Shown here piece by piece: positions 18,463-27,536 of a stretch of DNA of 64,000 nt. The position numbers and the translations under genes are program-made. The DNA is from Hydrogenophaga sp. PAMC20947 (lineage in GTDB: Bacteria; Pseudomonadota; Gammaproteobacteria; Burkholderiales; Burkholderiaceae_C): the NCBI RefSeq assembly GCF_004795855.1, contig NZ_CP039252.1:3720001-3784000 (forward strand), in the 5' to 3' direction. The notes beneath the pieces are model-generated. The model ran no database searches. It was not told the DNA's origin and saw nothing but the letters and a program-made list of their open reading frames with translations. Each line of letters begins with the position of its first letter. Position 1 is the stretch's first letter.

Positions 18463-20724
18463 TCAAACGAATGCCACAGCCTTCTTCAAAGGCAGCTCCC
18501 GTACACGCTTCCCCGTTGCCGCGAAGATCGCATTCGCCAAAGCCGGCGCCGCGGGCGGCACGCTGGGCTCACCGATGCCTTTGATCTCATCGGTGGTCTC
18601 CAGCGCCCTCACCACGATCTGGGGCGTCTGGTTCAAGCGCAGGCCGGTGTAGGCATGAAAGTTGGTTTGCTGCGGGGCGCCGTCTGCGTAGGTGAGCTCG
18701 CAGTTGATGGCGTGGCCCAGGCCCCAGACCACGCCGCCTTGCACCTGCCCCTCAAAGTTGACCGGGTCGAGCACCTTGCCCACCTCGCAGGCCACAAACA
18801 CTTTGTCGATGCGAATCCCTTGTGCCGTGGCCGTGACTTCCACCACCTCAGCCACCGGCACGCCGAACGACAGCGTGAACGCCAGGCCGCGCCCGCGCTT
18901 GCCGCCATCGGGCGCCGGCTCCAGCGGGGTGTCCCAGCCGCTCATCTCACCCACGGCCTGCAGCACCCGCTTGGAGGGTTCGTGTGAACACAAACGCAAG
19001 CGCTCGGCCAGCGGGTCGGCGCCGGCGGCTTGGATCAGTTCGTCCAGCGCGCTTTCGTGCAAGAAGCCGTTGCCCGAGGCCCCCACCGAACGCCACGAAC
19101 TCACAGGCACGGCGGCCGGGGCTTTGTAGCCGGTCACGCGGTAGTTCGGAATGGCAAACGGCTGGTCCCAGGCCCCGGCCACGATGGCCACATCGGGTCC
19201 AGCGGCGGGGAAGCCCAGACGGCCCATTTGCGACGCCGTCACCGAGGGGCTGGCGATGCCCAGGTCCATCGTTTGCACTTGCCGGTTGCCCACCAAGCCG
19301 CGCAACCGGGCGATGGCCAGCGGGCGCGGGAAGTCGTGCGTCATGTCTTCTTCACGCGTCCAGGTCAGCTTGATCGGCACGCCGGGATGGGCCTGGGCGA
19401 GCAACGCGGCCTGCTTCACGTAATCGTCTTCCAGCCGGCGGCCAAAGCTGCCGCCCATGATCAACACATGCAGGTGGATGTTCTTGGCGTCAATGCCGGT
19501 CACGCCCGCCACGCCGTCGACCAGGAAACGCGGAATCTGCGTGCCCGTCCAGATGTCAAGCACGCCGTCTTTGAGCTGCACCACCGCGGTCATGGGCTCG
19601 AGCGGGCTGTGCGACAAATAGGGCACGCGGTACTCGGCTTCGATCACCTGCGCGCCAGCGGCGGTCAACGCGTTGTAGACATCGCCTTCGTCTTTGTTGC
19701 GGCTGTCCTGTTGCTCGGCGTTGAACGATGCAGCCACCAAAGCAAACAAGGCCTCGCTGGTCTCGGGATAGGGCGAAGGGCCCCACACGGGCTTGACCAG
19801 TGCCGCGCCCTGAAACGCGCGCCAGGTGTTGTTGGCGATCACACCAAAGCCTTGCGGCAGGGCCACCACCTTGAGCACGCCCTTGGCCTGCTCGGCCTCG
19901 CTGGCGTCAAACGACTGGATGCCGCCACCCAGACGCGGGTTGGCGCGCACCGTGGCGTAAACCATGTCGGGCAGGCGCAGGTCGATGCCGTACTGGGCCG
20001 TGCCGGTGGATTTGGCCACCATGTCGAGCCGCTGCATGGGTTGGCCCAGGTAGCGCCACTCGGCTTCCGGTTTGAGTTGCACATCGGCCGGGGGCTTCAC
20101 CTGGGCTGCGGCCGCTGCCAGCGAGGCGTAGCTCAAGGCCCGGCCATCAGGCAAGATCACCGAGCCATCTTTTGTCTTGAGCTGCGCCAGCGCCACACTG
20201 TGTTGCAGCGCCGCCGCCATCATCAGCATCTGCCGGGCCACCGCGCCCGCCACGCGCAGCTTGTCGAACGCATCTGACACCGTGGACGAGCCACCGGTGA
20301 TCTGCATGCCCACCAGCTTGCCGATCACGTCGCCCGCTTGCCGTCCGGCCCGCGCCAGCAGCGTGTCGCTGGTGGCCGCGATCGGGAAGCCTTCAACGGC
20401 CACTTTGCCGTTGTAATAGGCCGCGCTGGGCACACCAAAATCGGTCTTGAAATCACCCCAGGCGAGATCCATTTCTTCGGCCAGCAAGGCCGCTTGAATC
20501 GACACGGCGCCTTGGCCCATGTCGGCGCGGGGCGTGATCAGTGTGACGCCATCGGCATCGATGCGCACATAGGGGTTGAGCGTGGCCTCACCTTCGGCCA
20601 GCCCGTCCAGCAGCGGATTGTTGGGATCGCGCTTGTAGGCGAGGTAACCAACGGCCACGCCGCCAGCAACAGCGGCGGTGCCGATCAAAAAAGTGCGCCG
20701 GGCGATCGTGCCTGCTTTTCCCAT
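18463..20724 (-). CDS. Molybdopterin-binding subunit of a xanthine dehydrogenase-family (IorB-like) oxidoreductase
   Basis: The 753-residue large subunit of a membrane- or periplasm-facing molybdenum hydroxylase of the isoquinoline 1-oxidoreductase/aldehyde dehydrogenase type. A twin-arginine-like signal (IARRTFLIGTAAVAGGVAVG) follows the start at 20724. Molybdopterin-contacting segments include LIMGGSFGRRLEDDYV and, near the C-terminus, IKGIGEPSVPPAAPALANAI, where the Glu is the catalytic base of this family. It lies one base after the 2Fe-2S subunit gene. A cytochrome c partner, common in such enzymes, is not present here. Substrate (N-heterocycle or aldehyde) is unknown. Confidence 0.88.
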   Translation of the reverse strand: MGKAGTIARRTFLIGTAAVAGGVAVGYLAYKRDPNNPLLDGLAEGEATLNPYVRIDADGVTLITPRADMGQGAVSIQAALLAEEMDLAWGDFKTDFGVPSAAYYNGKVAVEGFPIAATSDTLLARAGRQAGDVIGKLVGMQITGGSSTVSDAFDKLRVAGAVARQMLMMAAALQHSVALAQLKTKDGSVILPDGRALSYASLAAAAAQVKPPADVQLKPEAEWRYLGQPMQRLDMVAKSTGTAQYGIDLRLPDMVYATVRANPRLGGGIQSFDASEAEQAKGVLKVVALPQGFGVIANNTWRAFQGAALVKPVWGPSPYPETSEALFALVAASFNAEQQDSRNKDEGDVYNALTAAGAQVIEAEYRVPYLSHSPLEPMTAVVQLKDGVLDIWTGTQIPRFLVDGVAGVTGIDAKNIHLHVLIMGGSFGRRLEDDYVKQAALLAQAHPGVPIKLTWTREEDMTHDFPRPLAIARLRGLVGNRQVQTMDLGIASPSVTASQMGRLGFPAAGPDVAIVAGAWDQPFAIPNYRVTGYKAPAAVPVSSWRSVGASGNGFLHESALDELIQAAGADPLAERLRLCSHEPSKRVLQAVGEMSGWDTPLEPAPDGGKRGRGLAFTLSFGVPVAEVVEVTATAQGIRIDKVFVACEVGKVLDPVNFEGQVQGGVVWGLGHAINCELTYADGAPQQTNFHAYTGLRLNQTPQIVVRALETTDEIKGIGEPSVPPAAPALANAIFAATGKRVRELPLKKAVAFV

Positions 20725-20725
20725 G

Positions 20726-21184
20726 TCAGGCTCCCTTGAGTTTCTGAGCGGCGGTTTTGACGGCCAGGCGGATGCGCGGGTAGGTGCCGCAGCGGCAGAG
20801 GTTGGCCGACATGGCGTCATCAATCTGCTGGTCGGAAGGGTCGGGCTCGGTGGCGAGAAACGCCGCCGCCGTCATGATCTGGCCCGACTGGCAATAGCCG
20901 CACTGCGCCACCTGGTGTTCCACCCACGCCGCCTGCACCGCGTGCAAGGCTTCGGGGGTGCCCAGGCCTTCGATGGTGGTCACCGCACCGTTCACCGCAC
21001 CCACCGGCACCGAACAAGACCGCATGGCCACGCCGTCCACATGCACCGTGCAAGCGCCGCAAAACGCAATGCCGCAACCAAACTTGGGCCCGGTGATGCC
21101 CAGCTCATCTCGCAGCACCCAGAGCAAAGGCATCTCGGGCTCCACATCAATCTCATGGGTCTTCTGGTTGACGGTCAACTGCAT
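20726..21184 (-). CDS. (2Fe-2S)-binding subunit of molybdenum hydroxylase (IorA-like)
   Basis: This 152-residue electron-transfer subunit carries two 2Fe-2S clusters. The plant-type cluster is bound by [17 protein letters not shown] plus a distal RSC; the second cluster by [11 protein letters not shown] and [11 protein letters not shown]. Length and Cys spacing are exactly those of XdhC/IorA-type small subunits. It has no signal and would be co-exported with the Tat-bearing large subunit. It is first in the two-gene unit, and its stop is one base from the next start. Confidence 0.92.
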   Translation of the reverse strand: MQLTVNQKTHEIDVEPEMPLLWVLRDELGITGPKFGCGIAFCGACTVHVDGVAMRSCSVPVGAVNGAVTTIEGLGTPEALHAVQAAWVEHQVAQCGYCQSGQIMTAAAFLATEPDPSDQQIDDAMSANLCRCGTYPRIRLAVKTAAQKLKGA

Positions 21185-21296
21185 GGGGGAAACTCCTGTT
21201 CGTAAGCGTGATTCTGCGGGACGATCGGGAAGGCCGTCTTGCCCAGGGCGAAAAAGCCCCTGCCCGCCGTTCCTTATGCACCCTGCGGTCTGCCCA

Positions 21297-22535
21297 CTAC
21301 AGCGCGCGTTGCCGCCAGGCCAACGCCGCCCCCAGCCACAGCGCAATCGCTGAAAACACCAGGCCGCGCGCCAGCCCACCCGGGCCGTCGGCGATGAAGC
21401 CCACCACCGTAGGCCCCACGATCTGGCCGGCGGCGAACACGATGGTGAAAGCGCTGATGCCGACGGCCCATTGGGCAGGCGGCAGGTTGTGGCGCACCAA
21501 CGCCGTGGTGGACGCGACCACCGACAGGAACACCCCACCAAACAACAACCCCGACGCCAGCACCAGCGGCCAGGCAGTGGTGAGCGCGGGCACGATGGTG
21601 GCCACGCCCAGCAAGGCATTGAGCAGCGCCAGCGCATGGCCGTTCTGGTGCTTGTCCAGCAAACCTGCCCAGATGCGCGATGACGCCATAACGGCAACCC
21701 CCAGCAGCGCGTAAAACAGCGTGACCGCGCCGGGGCTGCTGCCCTGTTCCTTGAGCAAGGCGATCACAAAAGTCATGTAGCCGATGTAACCCACACCAAA
21801 GCCGGTGTAGCCCGCCAGTGCATACGAAAAATCACGGACACGAAACACACGACCGTTGATCGGCGCCCGCGCAGCGCCCGGTGTCGGGGAGTGCGTTACC
21901 GGCGGTGCTTCGCTGGTCGCCAAAACGCGCGCCGGCCAGCGCATCAACAAGGTGGCCGCAGCACACGACAGCGCCAGTACCCACCAGGCCCAGGCCCAGG
22001 CATGGGGCCGGCCCGCAGCCAGCTCCAGCACCCAGGGCACACCCACCGCCGACAACGCAATACCGATACCGGTGCCGCCGTAATAGATGCCCAGCAAAAA
22101 CCCGCTGCGCCGGGGCTGGCGCGCACCCAATCGCGCGGCCAACAACCCCCCTGCAATGAACACCAATGCACTCGCCACACCCGCCAGCAAACGTTGCAAC
22201 AGCAGCGGTGTGGCTTCGGTGAAGAACCCGCTGAGCGCCATGAACACCGTGGCCAGCGCCGATCCCCAGAGCAGCAAGGTGGTGGCAGGTGTGCGCCGCA
22301 GCAGCCAGGGCGTAACCAGCGCACCGAGCAAGTAGCCCATGGCATTCGCCGTGTTCATGGCCCCGGCCAGCGTGTAGCTCCAGCCCAGGTCGTCGCGCAT
22401 GGTGGGCAACAGCAGGCCGTAGGCAAAGCGCGTGATGCCCAGAGACACAGCGGCACCCAGGGCGAGCGCCAGCGCCAGCCTCACATAGGGCGTGGTGTCC
22501 ACGGGCGGGGTATGGGGATCATCGGAAGGTGACAT
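21297..22535 (-). CDS. MFS transporter, YbfB/YjiJ type
   Basis: A 412-residue major facilitator with about 12 hydrophobic helices. The first helix [25 protein letters not shown], with the R-F-A-Y-G-L-L-x-P signature, is characteristic of the YbfB/YjiJ family, whose substrates are undefined. The start at 22535 gives a short cytoplasmic N-terminus; an open frame of 66 further codons upstream lies over intergenic repeats and was excluded. It follows the molybdenum hydroxylase genes on the same strand after a 112-base gap, so functional linkage is weak. Confidence 0.83.
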   Translation of the reverse strand: MSPSDDPHTPPVDTTPYVRLALALALGAAVSLGITRFAYGLLLPTMRDDLGWSYTLAGAMNTANAMGYLLGALVTPWLLRRTPATTLLLWGSALATVFMALSGFFTEATPLLLQRLLAGVASALVFIAGGLLAARLGARQPRRSGFLLGIYYGGTGIGIALSAVGVPWVLELAAGRPHAWAWAWWVLALSCAAATLLMRWPARVLATSEAPPVTHSPTPGAARAPINGRVFRVRDFSYALAGYTGFGVGYIGYMTFVIALLKEQGSSPGAVTLFYALLGVAVMASSRIWAGLLDKHQNGHALALLNALLGVATIVPALTTAWPLVLASGLLFGGVFLSVVASTTALVRHNLPPAQWAVGISAFTIVFAAGQIVGPTVVGFIADGPGGLARGLVFSAIALWLGAALAWRQRAL

Positions 22536-22658
22536 GGCCCAGCCATTGTGGCCTGCGTACCAACGCACACGTTGTCGCCTGCGCCTAAGCGTCACGCAGC
22601 GTTTCAGCAGTAGGTATTGCCGAAGCGCCCCAAATCTGGCCCCGCTCCTCGGGGGGCA

Positions 22659-22787
22659 GCGACCCGCGCAGCGGCAGAGCGTGGGGGCGTAACGACCACA
22701 GCGAAGGGCCGCCCCAAGCAAGGGCCGCCCCAAGCAAGGTCAGCCCCCTCGGGGGGCAGCGACCCGCGCAGCGGCGGAGCGTGGGGG
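22659..22787. repeat. Intergenic repeat block: two copies of a 29-base element plus a 16-base tandem duplication
   Basis: A 29-base G/C-rich element (GCGACCCGCGCAG... ending GTGGGGG) occurs at 22659-22687 with one mismatch and at 22759-22787 exactly. Between them AAGGGCCGCCCCAAGC is duplicated in tandem at 22704-22719 and 22720-22735. The same element occurs in reverse orientation at 38.4-38.5 kb. Confidence 0.85.
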
Positions 22788-22792
22788 GTTTT

Positions 22793-23389
22793 CTAGTCGC
22801 CCAAACCCACCGGCGAAGGCGCCAGCATCACGATGCGCGTGAACAGCCGATCAAACTGCGGGTTGCGCGGCACACGGCTGTTGAGCGGATCCTGGTTGGT
22901 GGCAAAAGCCGCATTGAGGGCGTGCCAGTCGGCGTCGGTCAGAAACTTCTCGGCCTCAGGCATCACCACGGTTTCTTCCAGCCGCATGTGCTCCAGGTAA
23001 AAGTCGATGTATTTCGACACCGCGGTTTCAAAAGCCTCGCGCCGCGAATCGCCCAGGTACTCCCAGGCCATGAGCAAATGCATGAGCTCGCGCACCCGGT
23101 TTTCGCCCTGGTGGTGGTCGCGCTCCAGCTGATCGATCACAGCCACGGTGTGCGGTGCCACCTTGGCCACACGCGGAAACAGCAGCTCCGATTCCTTGGG
23201 GTGGTGCAGCGTCTCCGGGAATTCATCGATATAGAACAACATCGCCCGCACCACCTCAAAAAAGCGGTCGTGTTCGCCCTTGCCCTCCGGATCGAGGCCG
23301 CGCTTCACCATCTGCCGCAGCGACTGCAGCATGGCCGCCAGCGAGGCGTGTTCGTCGCGGATCACCCGCATGGCTTCATGGTGGCTCAT
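22793..23389 (-). CDS. Hemerythrin HHE-domain protein
   Basis: A 198-residue four-helix protein of the hemerythrin HHE cation-binding family. Candidate di-iron ligands are visible in order: IRDEHASL, ETLHHPKESELLFP, LERDHHQGENRV and YLEHMRLEETVVMP. Such proteins bind O2 or NO, or help protect and repair iron centres. The start at 23389 was chosen because HEAMRVIRDEH begins the first helix. An FNR/ANR-type box upstream suggests induction under low oxygen or nitrosative conditions. Confidence 0.86.
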   Translation of the reverse strand: MSHHEAMRVIRDEHASLAAMLQSLRQMVKRGLDPEGKGEHDRFFEVVRAMLFYIDEFPETLHHPKESELLFPRVAKVAPHTVAVIDQLERDHHQGENRVRELMHLLMAWEYLGDSRREAFETAVSKYIDFYLEHMRLEETVVMPEAEKFLTDADWHALNAAFATNQDPLNSRVPRNPQFDRLFTRIVMLAPSPVGLGD

Positions 23390-23465
23390 CGTTTGTCTCC
23401 TCTGCCCTGGTTGTGCCCAGGTTGTGTTCATTCGCCGACCATTGGGTCGGTGAATGGGAAGCTCG

Positions 23466-23507
23466 ACTATCGCAAAGCCTGGCCCCCGCCACCTTGACCC
23501 ACATCAA
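23466..23507 (-). promoter_or_regulatory. FNR/ANR-type promoter of the hemerythrin gene
   Basis: On the minus strand TTGATGTGGGTCAA (23494-23507) matches the FNR/ANR/DNR consensus TTGAY-N4-RTCAA. A GATAGT hexamer at 23466-23471 lies where the -10 element of a class II FNR promoter should be, with the box centred near -41.5. The hemerythrin start codon is about 77 bases downstream of the -10. Confidence 0.6.
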
Positions 23508-23509
23508 GC

Positions 23510-23865
23510 CTTTGCAGATGCCGAAGCCCCCAGCGCGGTCTGATCGGCGGCGCACACCGCCCCCGGCTACCGAGCGTTGAAACTGAACCACCGGTCTCGG
23601 TGGTGCACCAAATGGCGCATTCTGTTCCACCAACGGCCCCTTGAACCGCCCCATGACTGCCCCCTCAACGCACTGCTTTCACCCCATTCCCTCCGGGTTG
23701 CGGCCACAAACTCCATGCGCGGCATTGCGAACGCCTTGCACATGGACTTTAAGATCTGCAGAGCAAGCTGGAAAAATCGTGCCAACAGGCCCTAGCCCCG
23801 GGTCAAGCTCTGCGCCGGCCGAATCCTGGACCGAGGCACCCGCAATTGAAAGCCCCTGGTGCTGA
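23510..23865. other. Intergenic stretch between copA and the hemerythrin promoter
   Basis: About 355 bases with no credible gene: open frames on both strands are short and lack ribosome-binding sites. No clear terminator with a T-run follows the copA stop at 23866. Confidence 0.4.
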
Positions 23866-26286
23866 TCAATCGGAACGCCCTTGCCCGGGTTTCCAGCGCT
23901 TGAGCAACAAGGCATTGCTCACCACGCTCACCGAGCTCAGCGCCATGGCCGCGCCCGCGACCACAGGGCTGAGGTAGCCCAGAGCGGCCAGCGGAATGCC
24001 GATGGAGTTGTAGGCAAATGCCCAGAACAGGTTTTGCTTGATCTTGGTCACCGTCTTGCGCGAAATCTCCAGCGCGGCGGCCACCAGCGCCGGATCGCCC
24101 CGCAACAAGGTGATGCCCGCGGCATGCATGGCCACATCCGAACCGCCTTGACCGCCCTCCATCGCTCCCATCGCCATGCCCACATCGGCCGCGGCCAGCG
24201 CTGGCGCATCGTTGACACCATCGCCCACCATTGCCACGGTGTGCCGGTGTGTTGAAGACGCCTCAGGCTCGGGCTTGGGAACCATCACAGGGCTCCGGTC
24301 TGCCGAGAACATCTGGCCTTCGATCATGGGCACCGACTCCGGGGCCGGCGCTGCACGGGGCACCGCCCACTCGCCACGCTGCAAACGCTGAATGACTGCG
24401 GCCTTGTCACCCGGCAACACCTCGGCAATCACCTCGCCCTGGTCCGGGTCCAGCCCCAGTCGACGCGCCATCGCTTCGGCCGCGCCACGGTTGTCGCCCG
24501 ACACCATGAACAACCGAATCCCGGCAGCGCGCAATTGCGCCATGGCCGCTTTCGCGCCGGGCTTGGGTTCGTCGCCAAAAGCCAGCAAGGCCAGCGGTGC
24601 CCAGGCGGTTCCGCCCGCCATCTGGCTGACCAGCACCGACACCGTGGCACCCTCCGCCTGCTGGTGTTCAACCGAAGCGGCCAAAGGCCCCAGCGCCACG
24701 CCCAGTTCGTCCATCCAGCGCACGCTGCCCAGCGCCAGACGCACACCTTGCACCGAGCCCTGTGTCCCCCGGCCCGAGACCGACCGCACCTCCACCGCCG
24801 CGTTGGGCGCAGGTATCCAGCCGCGTTCGCGCGCCACGTCCATGACTGCGTGGGCCAGCGGATGTTCGCTCTGCGCCTGCAGCGCCGCGGCCGCGCGCAA
24901 GGCCGCCTCTTCGTCCACGCCCGGCATCGCTTCCACCACCAGCAAGCGTGGCCGGCCTTCGGTCAAGGTGCCGGTCTTGTCAAACGCCACCGTGTCGACC
25001 TTGTGTGCGATCTCCAGCGCCTGCGCATCCTTGATCAGGATGCCGTGCTGCGCGGCCACCCCGGTGCCTGCCATGATCGCCGTGGGCGTAGCCAACCCCA
25101 GTGCGCAAGGGCACGCGATGACCAGCACCGACACCATGTTCAACATCGCCTCTTCCAGGGGCGCACCCAGCCACAACCACACCAGCAAAGTGACCAGGGC
25201 AATGACCAGCACCACCGGCACAAACACCGCAGCCACCTGGTCCACCAGGCGTTGCACCGGGGCCTTGCCCGCTTGGGCGTCTTGCACCAGGGCAATGATC
25301 TGGGCCAATGTGCTTTGCGCACCGACCGCACGCACACGAACCTGCACCGAGCCCTCACCATTGAGCGAGCCACCCGTCACCGCGTCGCCCGGCGCCTTGC
25401 TCACCGGCAAGGCTTCGCCGGTCAGCATCGATTCGTCGGCGTGCGTCTCACCATCGATCAGCTCACCATCAGCCGGGTAGCGCTCACCCGGCAGAACCCG
25501 AATCAGGTCACCCGGCAACAACTCGTCCACGGCCACGTCGGTGAGCTCCGTGCGGCGAATGCCATCGGGCAACAAGTGCGCCTGGTCAGGTCGCAGCGCA
25601 TGCAGGGCGCGAATAGCGCTGGTGGTCTGGCGTTTGGCGCGGGACTCCAGCCACTTGCCCAGCAGCACCAGGGTGATCACCACCGCAGAGCCTTCGAAAT
25701 ACAGGTGCACCATTTCACCGGGCTCAGCGCCCAGCCAGAGCCAGGTCGACAGCGCCCAGCCCGCCGAGGTCCCGATGGCCACCAGCAACTCCATGTTGCC
25801 GGTCATCGCCTTCAACGCATGCCAACCGGCCTTGTAAAACCGCGCACCCAGCCAGAACTGCACCGGTGTGGCCAGCAAAAATTGCATCCAGCCCGGCAGC
25901 ATCCAATGCATTCCAAACAGATCGCCAACCATGGGCAAGGCCAGAGGCGCCGAAAGCAGGGCGCCGATCAACACAGGCAACAGATCGCGCGAAATACCAT
26001 GCCATTGCCCGCTGAGATCTTCGTCTATGGCGTCCATTGCGCGCGGCTCATAACCCGCGTCGCGCACCGCGCGCTTGAGGCGTGCCAGCGTTTCTACTGC
26101 GTCGCCGTCGCTGTTCACCCGGATGCGGGCCGACTCCGTGGCGAGGTTCACCGTGGCCTCGCTCACGCCCGCCTGCTTTTTCAAAACCCGTTCCACACGA
26201 GAAACACAGGACGCACATGTCATGCCCCCGACCCCGAGGTCGATCTGGGTAGAAGTGAGAGAAAGATCAGAAGTTTCAGTGGTCAT
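23866..26286 (-). CDS. copA: Copper-exporting P1B-type ATPase
   Basis: An 806-residue Cu+ efflux ATPase of the inner membrane. It has one N-terminal heavy-metal-associated domain (GGMTCASC at about residues 20-27), eight predicted membrane helices, the Cu-binding [13 protein letters not shown], the phosphorylated Asp436 in [11 protein letters not shown], the SEHPLAHAV nucleotide motif and [11 protein letters not shown] at the hinge. About 41 extra residues (24244-24366), rich in Pro, Ser and Glu, are inserted just before the hinge motif, where typical CopA has only a few. It diverges from copZ-cueR and has a CueR-type promoter. Ag+ would also be a substrate. Confidence 0.95.
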   Translation of the reverse strand: MTTETSDLSLTSTQIDLGVGGMTCASCVSRVERVLKKQAGVSEATVNLATESARIRVNSDGDAVETLARLKRAVRDAGYEPRAMDAIDEDLSGQWHGISRDLLPVLIGALLSAPLALPMVGDLFGMHWMLPGWMQFLLATPVQFWLGARFYKAGWHALKAMTGNMELLVAIGTSAGWALSTWLWLGAEPGEMVHLYFEGSAVVITLVLLGKWLESRAKRQTTSAIRALHALRPDQAHLLPDGIRRTELTDVAVDELLPGDLIRVLPGERYPADGELIDGETHADESMLTGEALPVSKAPGDAVTGGSLNGEGSVQVRVRAVGAQSTLAQIIALVQDAQAGKAPVQRLVDQVAAVFVPVVLVIALVTLLVWLWLGAPLEEAMLNMVSVLVIACPCALGLATPTAIMAGTGVAAQHGILIKDAQALEIAHKVDTVAFDKTGTLTEGRPRLLVVEAMPGVDEEAALRAAAALQAQSEHPLAHAVMDVARERGWIPAPNAAVEVRSVSGRGTQGSVQGVRLALGSVRWMDELGVALGPLAASVEHQQAEGATVSVLVSQMAGGTAWAPLALLAFGDEPKPGAKAAMAQLRAAGIRLFMVSGDNRGAAEAMARRLGLDPDQGEVIAEVLPGDKAAVIQRLQRGEWAVPRAAPAPESVPMIEGQMFSADRSPVMVPKPEPEASSTHRHTVAMVGDGVNDAPALAAADVGMAMGAMEGGQGGSDVAMHAAGITLLRGDPALVAAALEISRKTVTKIKQNLFWAFAYNSIGIPLAALGYLSPVVAGAAMALSSVSVVSNALLLKRWKPGQGRSD

Positions 26287-26404
26287 TGTTTCTACGTTAA
26301 CGAATCAGGCACACGCCCTGGCGCCGGTCTTAAACAGCATCAAGGCGGGCCAAAGGCGTGGTCCCCCTGCGGGGTGCCGCGAAGCGGCGCCGGGGGAAGT
26401 CTCG

Positions 26405-26435
26405 GTTATAAGCTTTACCCCCATGGGAAGGTCAA
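26405..26435 (-). promoter_or_regulatory. CueR-type copA promoter with 19-base spacer
   Basis: On the minus strand TTGACC (26430-26435) and TATAAC (26405-26410) are separated by exactly 19 bases. The spacer carries a CTTCCC...GGGTAAAG dyad close to the CueR consensus. An overlong 19-base spacer is the hallmark of promoters that MerR-family activators untwist. Confidence 0.75.
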
Positions 26436-26470
26436 GCGACAAGGTGTATCTTCCACCATTGGAAAAGCGC

Positions 26471-26501
26471 TTGACCTTGACACCGTGTCAAGCCTCAAGA
26501 T
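26471..26501 (+). promoter_or_regulatory. CueR-type copZ-cueR promoter with perfect dyad
   Basis: TTGACC at 26471-26476 is followed by a perfect inverted repeat CTTGACA-CCG-TGTCAAG (26476-26492), and a weak -10 (CAAGAT, 26496-26501) at 19-base spacing. A competing reading is TTGACA at 26477 with TAAGAT at 26501 and an 18-base spacer. Either way the dyad resembles the CueR box of copZ promoters. Confidence 0.65.
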
Positions 26502-26528
26502 AAGATTTTTCAAACTACAAACCTCATC

Positions 26529-26726
26529 ATGAACCAGACTTTCACCGTACAAGGCATGACCTGCGGACACTGCGAAAAAGCCGTGACCACCGCCATCAAA
26601 ACACTGGATCCGCAAGCGCAGGTCAGCATCGACCGCGCCAACAACCGCGTCGAAGTGACCACCGAGCAAGCCCGCGAAGCGGTGGCCGCAGCGATCCAGG
26701 AAGAAGGCTACTCAGTCACCGCATGA
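26529..26726 (+). CDS. copZ: Copper chaperone, heavy-metal-associated domain
   Basis: A 65-residue single-domain ferredoxin-fold metallochaperone. The metal motif GMTCGHC lies at residues 9-15, and the remainder fits a beta-alpha-beta-beta-alpha-beta HMA fold. It would carry Cu+ in the cytoplasm and hand it to CopA or to the regulator. Its stop overlaps the start of cueR (ATGA at 26723-26726), so the two are translationally coupled, and its promoter carries a CueR-like dyad. Confidence 0.92.
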   Translation: MNQTFTVQGMTCGHCEKAVTTAIKTLDPQAQVSIDRANNRVEVTTEQAREAVAAAIQEEGYSVTA

Positions 26727-27175
26727 AAAATGTCCCCCGTGTCGCGCCTGATGAAGCGTCGCTCGATGCGGTGTCATCGTGGCCGGTCAACATCGGCCTG
26801 GCCGCCCAGCTCTCGAGCATTTCGCCCAAGATGCTGCGCCACTACGAATCGCTGGGCCTGCTCGGCGAGGTGGTGCGCACCGAGAGCAACTACCGCCAGT
26901 ACAGCCTCGCCGACGTACACACGCTGCGCTTCATCCGCCGCGCCCGCGACATGGGTTTTGGGCTTGACGCCATCACCGAGCTGGTCAGCCTGTGGCACAA
27001 CCGCCGGCGCTCCAGTGCCAGCGTCAAACGCATCGCCCAAAAACACCACGACGAACTCGCCCTGCGCATCGAGGCTTTGCAATCCATGCAGCGCTCCCTC
27101 GACGGCCTGCTGTGCCATTGCCCCGGTGACGACCGCCCTTTCTGCCCCATCCTGGACGACCTGGCCCAGCTTTAG
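26723..27175 (+). CDS. cueR: Cu(I)-responsive MerR-family regulator
   Basis: A 150-residue MerR-family activator. The N-terminal winged helix includes LSSISPKMLRHYESLGLL and the YRQYSLADVHTLRFI wing, followed by the dimerisation helix. The metal-binding loop near the C-terminus reads CPGDDRPFCP, giving the C-x7-C spacing that distinguishes CueR/Ag(I)-Cu(I) sensors from Zn or Hg sensors. An N-terminal extension of about 20 residues precedes the HTH. It is coupled to copZ by a four-base overlap and should regulate both divergent promoters upstream. Confidence 0.92.
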   Translation: MKNVPRVAPDEASLDAVSSWPVNIGLAAQLSSISPKMLRHYESLGLLGEVVRTESNYRQYSLADVHTLRFIRRARDMGFGLDAITELVSLWHNRRRSSASVKRIAQKHHDELALRIEALQSMQRSLDGLLCHCPGDDRPFCPILDDLAQL

Positions 27176-27522
27176 ACCGGGTTCACTGGCTGGCCCGCCT
27201 GCACCCAGGCCTCGTAACCCCCCTCCAGAAACACCACCTCCCGGCCCATCACCCGCAGCGCGGTAGCCAGCGCCTGGCTGATCTCCTGGCCGTGTGCGCA
27301 ATAGACCACCACAGGCACATCCGCAGGCACGCTGTCTTTCCAATCCAGCCACATCGCCGGATCGCGCCACTGAGCGCTCGGCAAGTGATGACCAGCACTC
27401 CTCAATGCGGCCATTTTCCGCACATCCAGCAAGGTCAATGCAGACCTTGCCTTCATCCGCTCGGCCAAAGCGCTGACCGAAATCGCCGTTGCCGTTGCCG
27501 TTGTCGATGTCACTTCTGTCAT
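27172..27522 (-). CDS. Rhodanese-like sulfurtransferase domain protein
   Basis: A 116-residue single rhodanese domain. DVRKMAALRSAGHHLPSAQW is the CH2A-type N-terminal motif, and the active-site loop is VVVYCAHGQEISQ, with Cys as the persulfide-carrying residue. The conserved C-terminal segment is LEGGYEAWVQAGQPV. It lies 14 bases after chrA on the same strand and overlaps cueR's end by four bases on the opposite strand. The chr context suggests a sulfur- or chromate-stress role, but none can be derived from sequence alone. Confidence 0.85.
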   Translation of the reverse strand: MTEVTSTTATATAISVSALAERMKARSALTLLDVRKMAALRSAGHHLPSAQWRDPAMWLDWKDSVPADVPVVVYCAHGQEISQALATALRVMGREVVFLEGGYEAWVQAGQPVNPV

Positions 27523-27536
27523 GTACTGCTCCTCAT

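Noticed and set aside
19030..20277. A 415-codon plus-strand open frame
   Set aside because: Antisense to the molybdopterin-binding subunit gene; its composition (excess His, Arg, Gln) is typical of a shadow frame.
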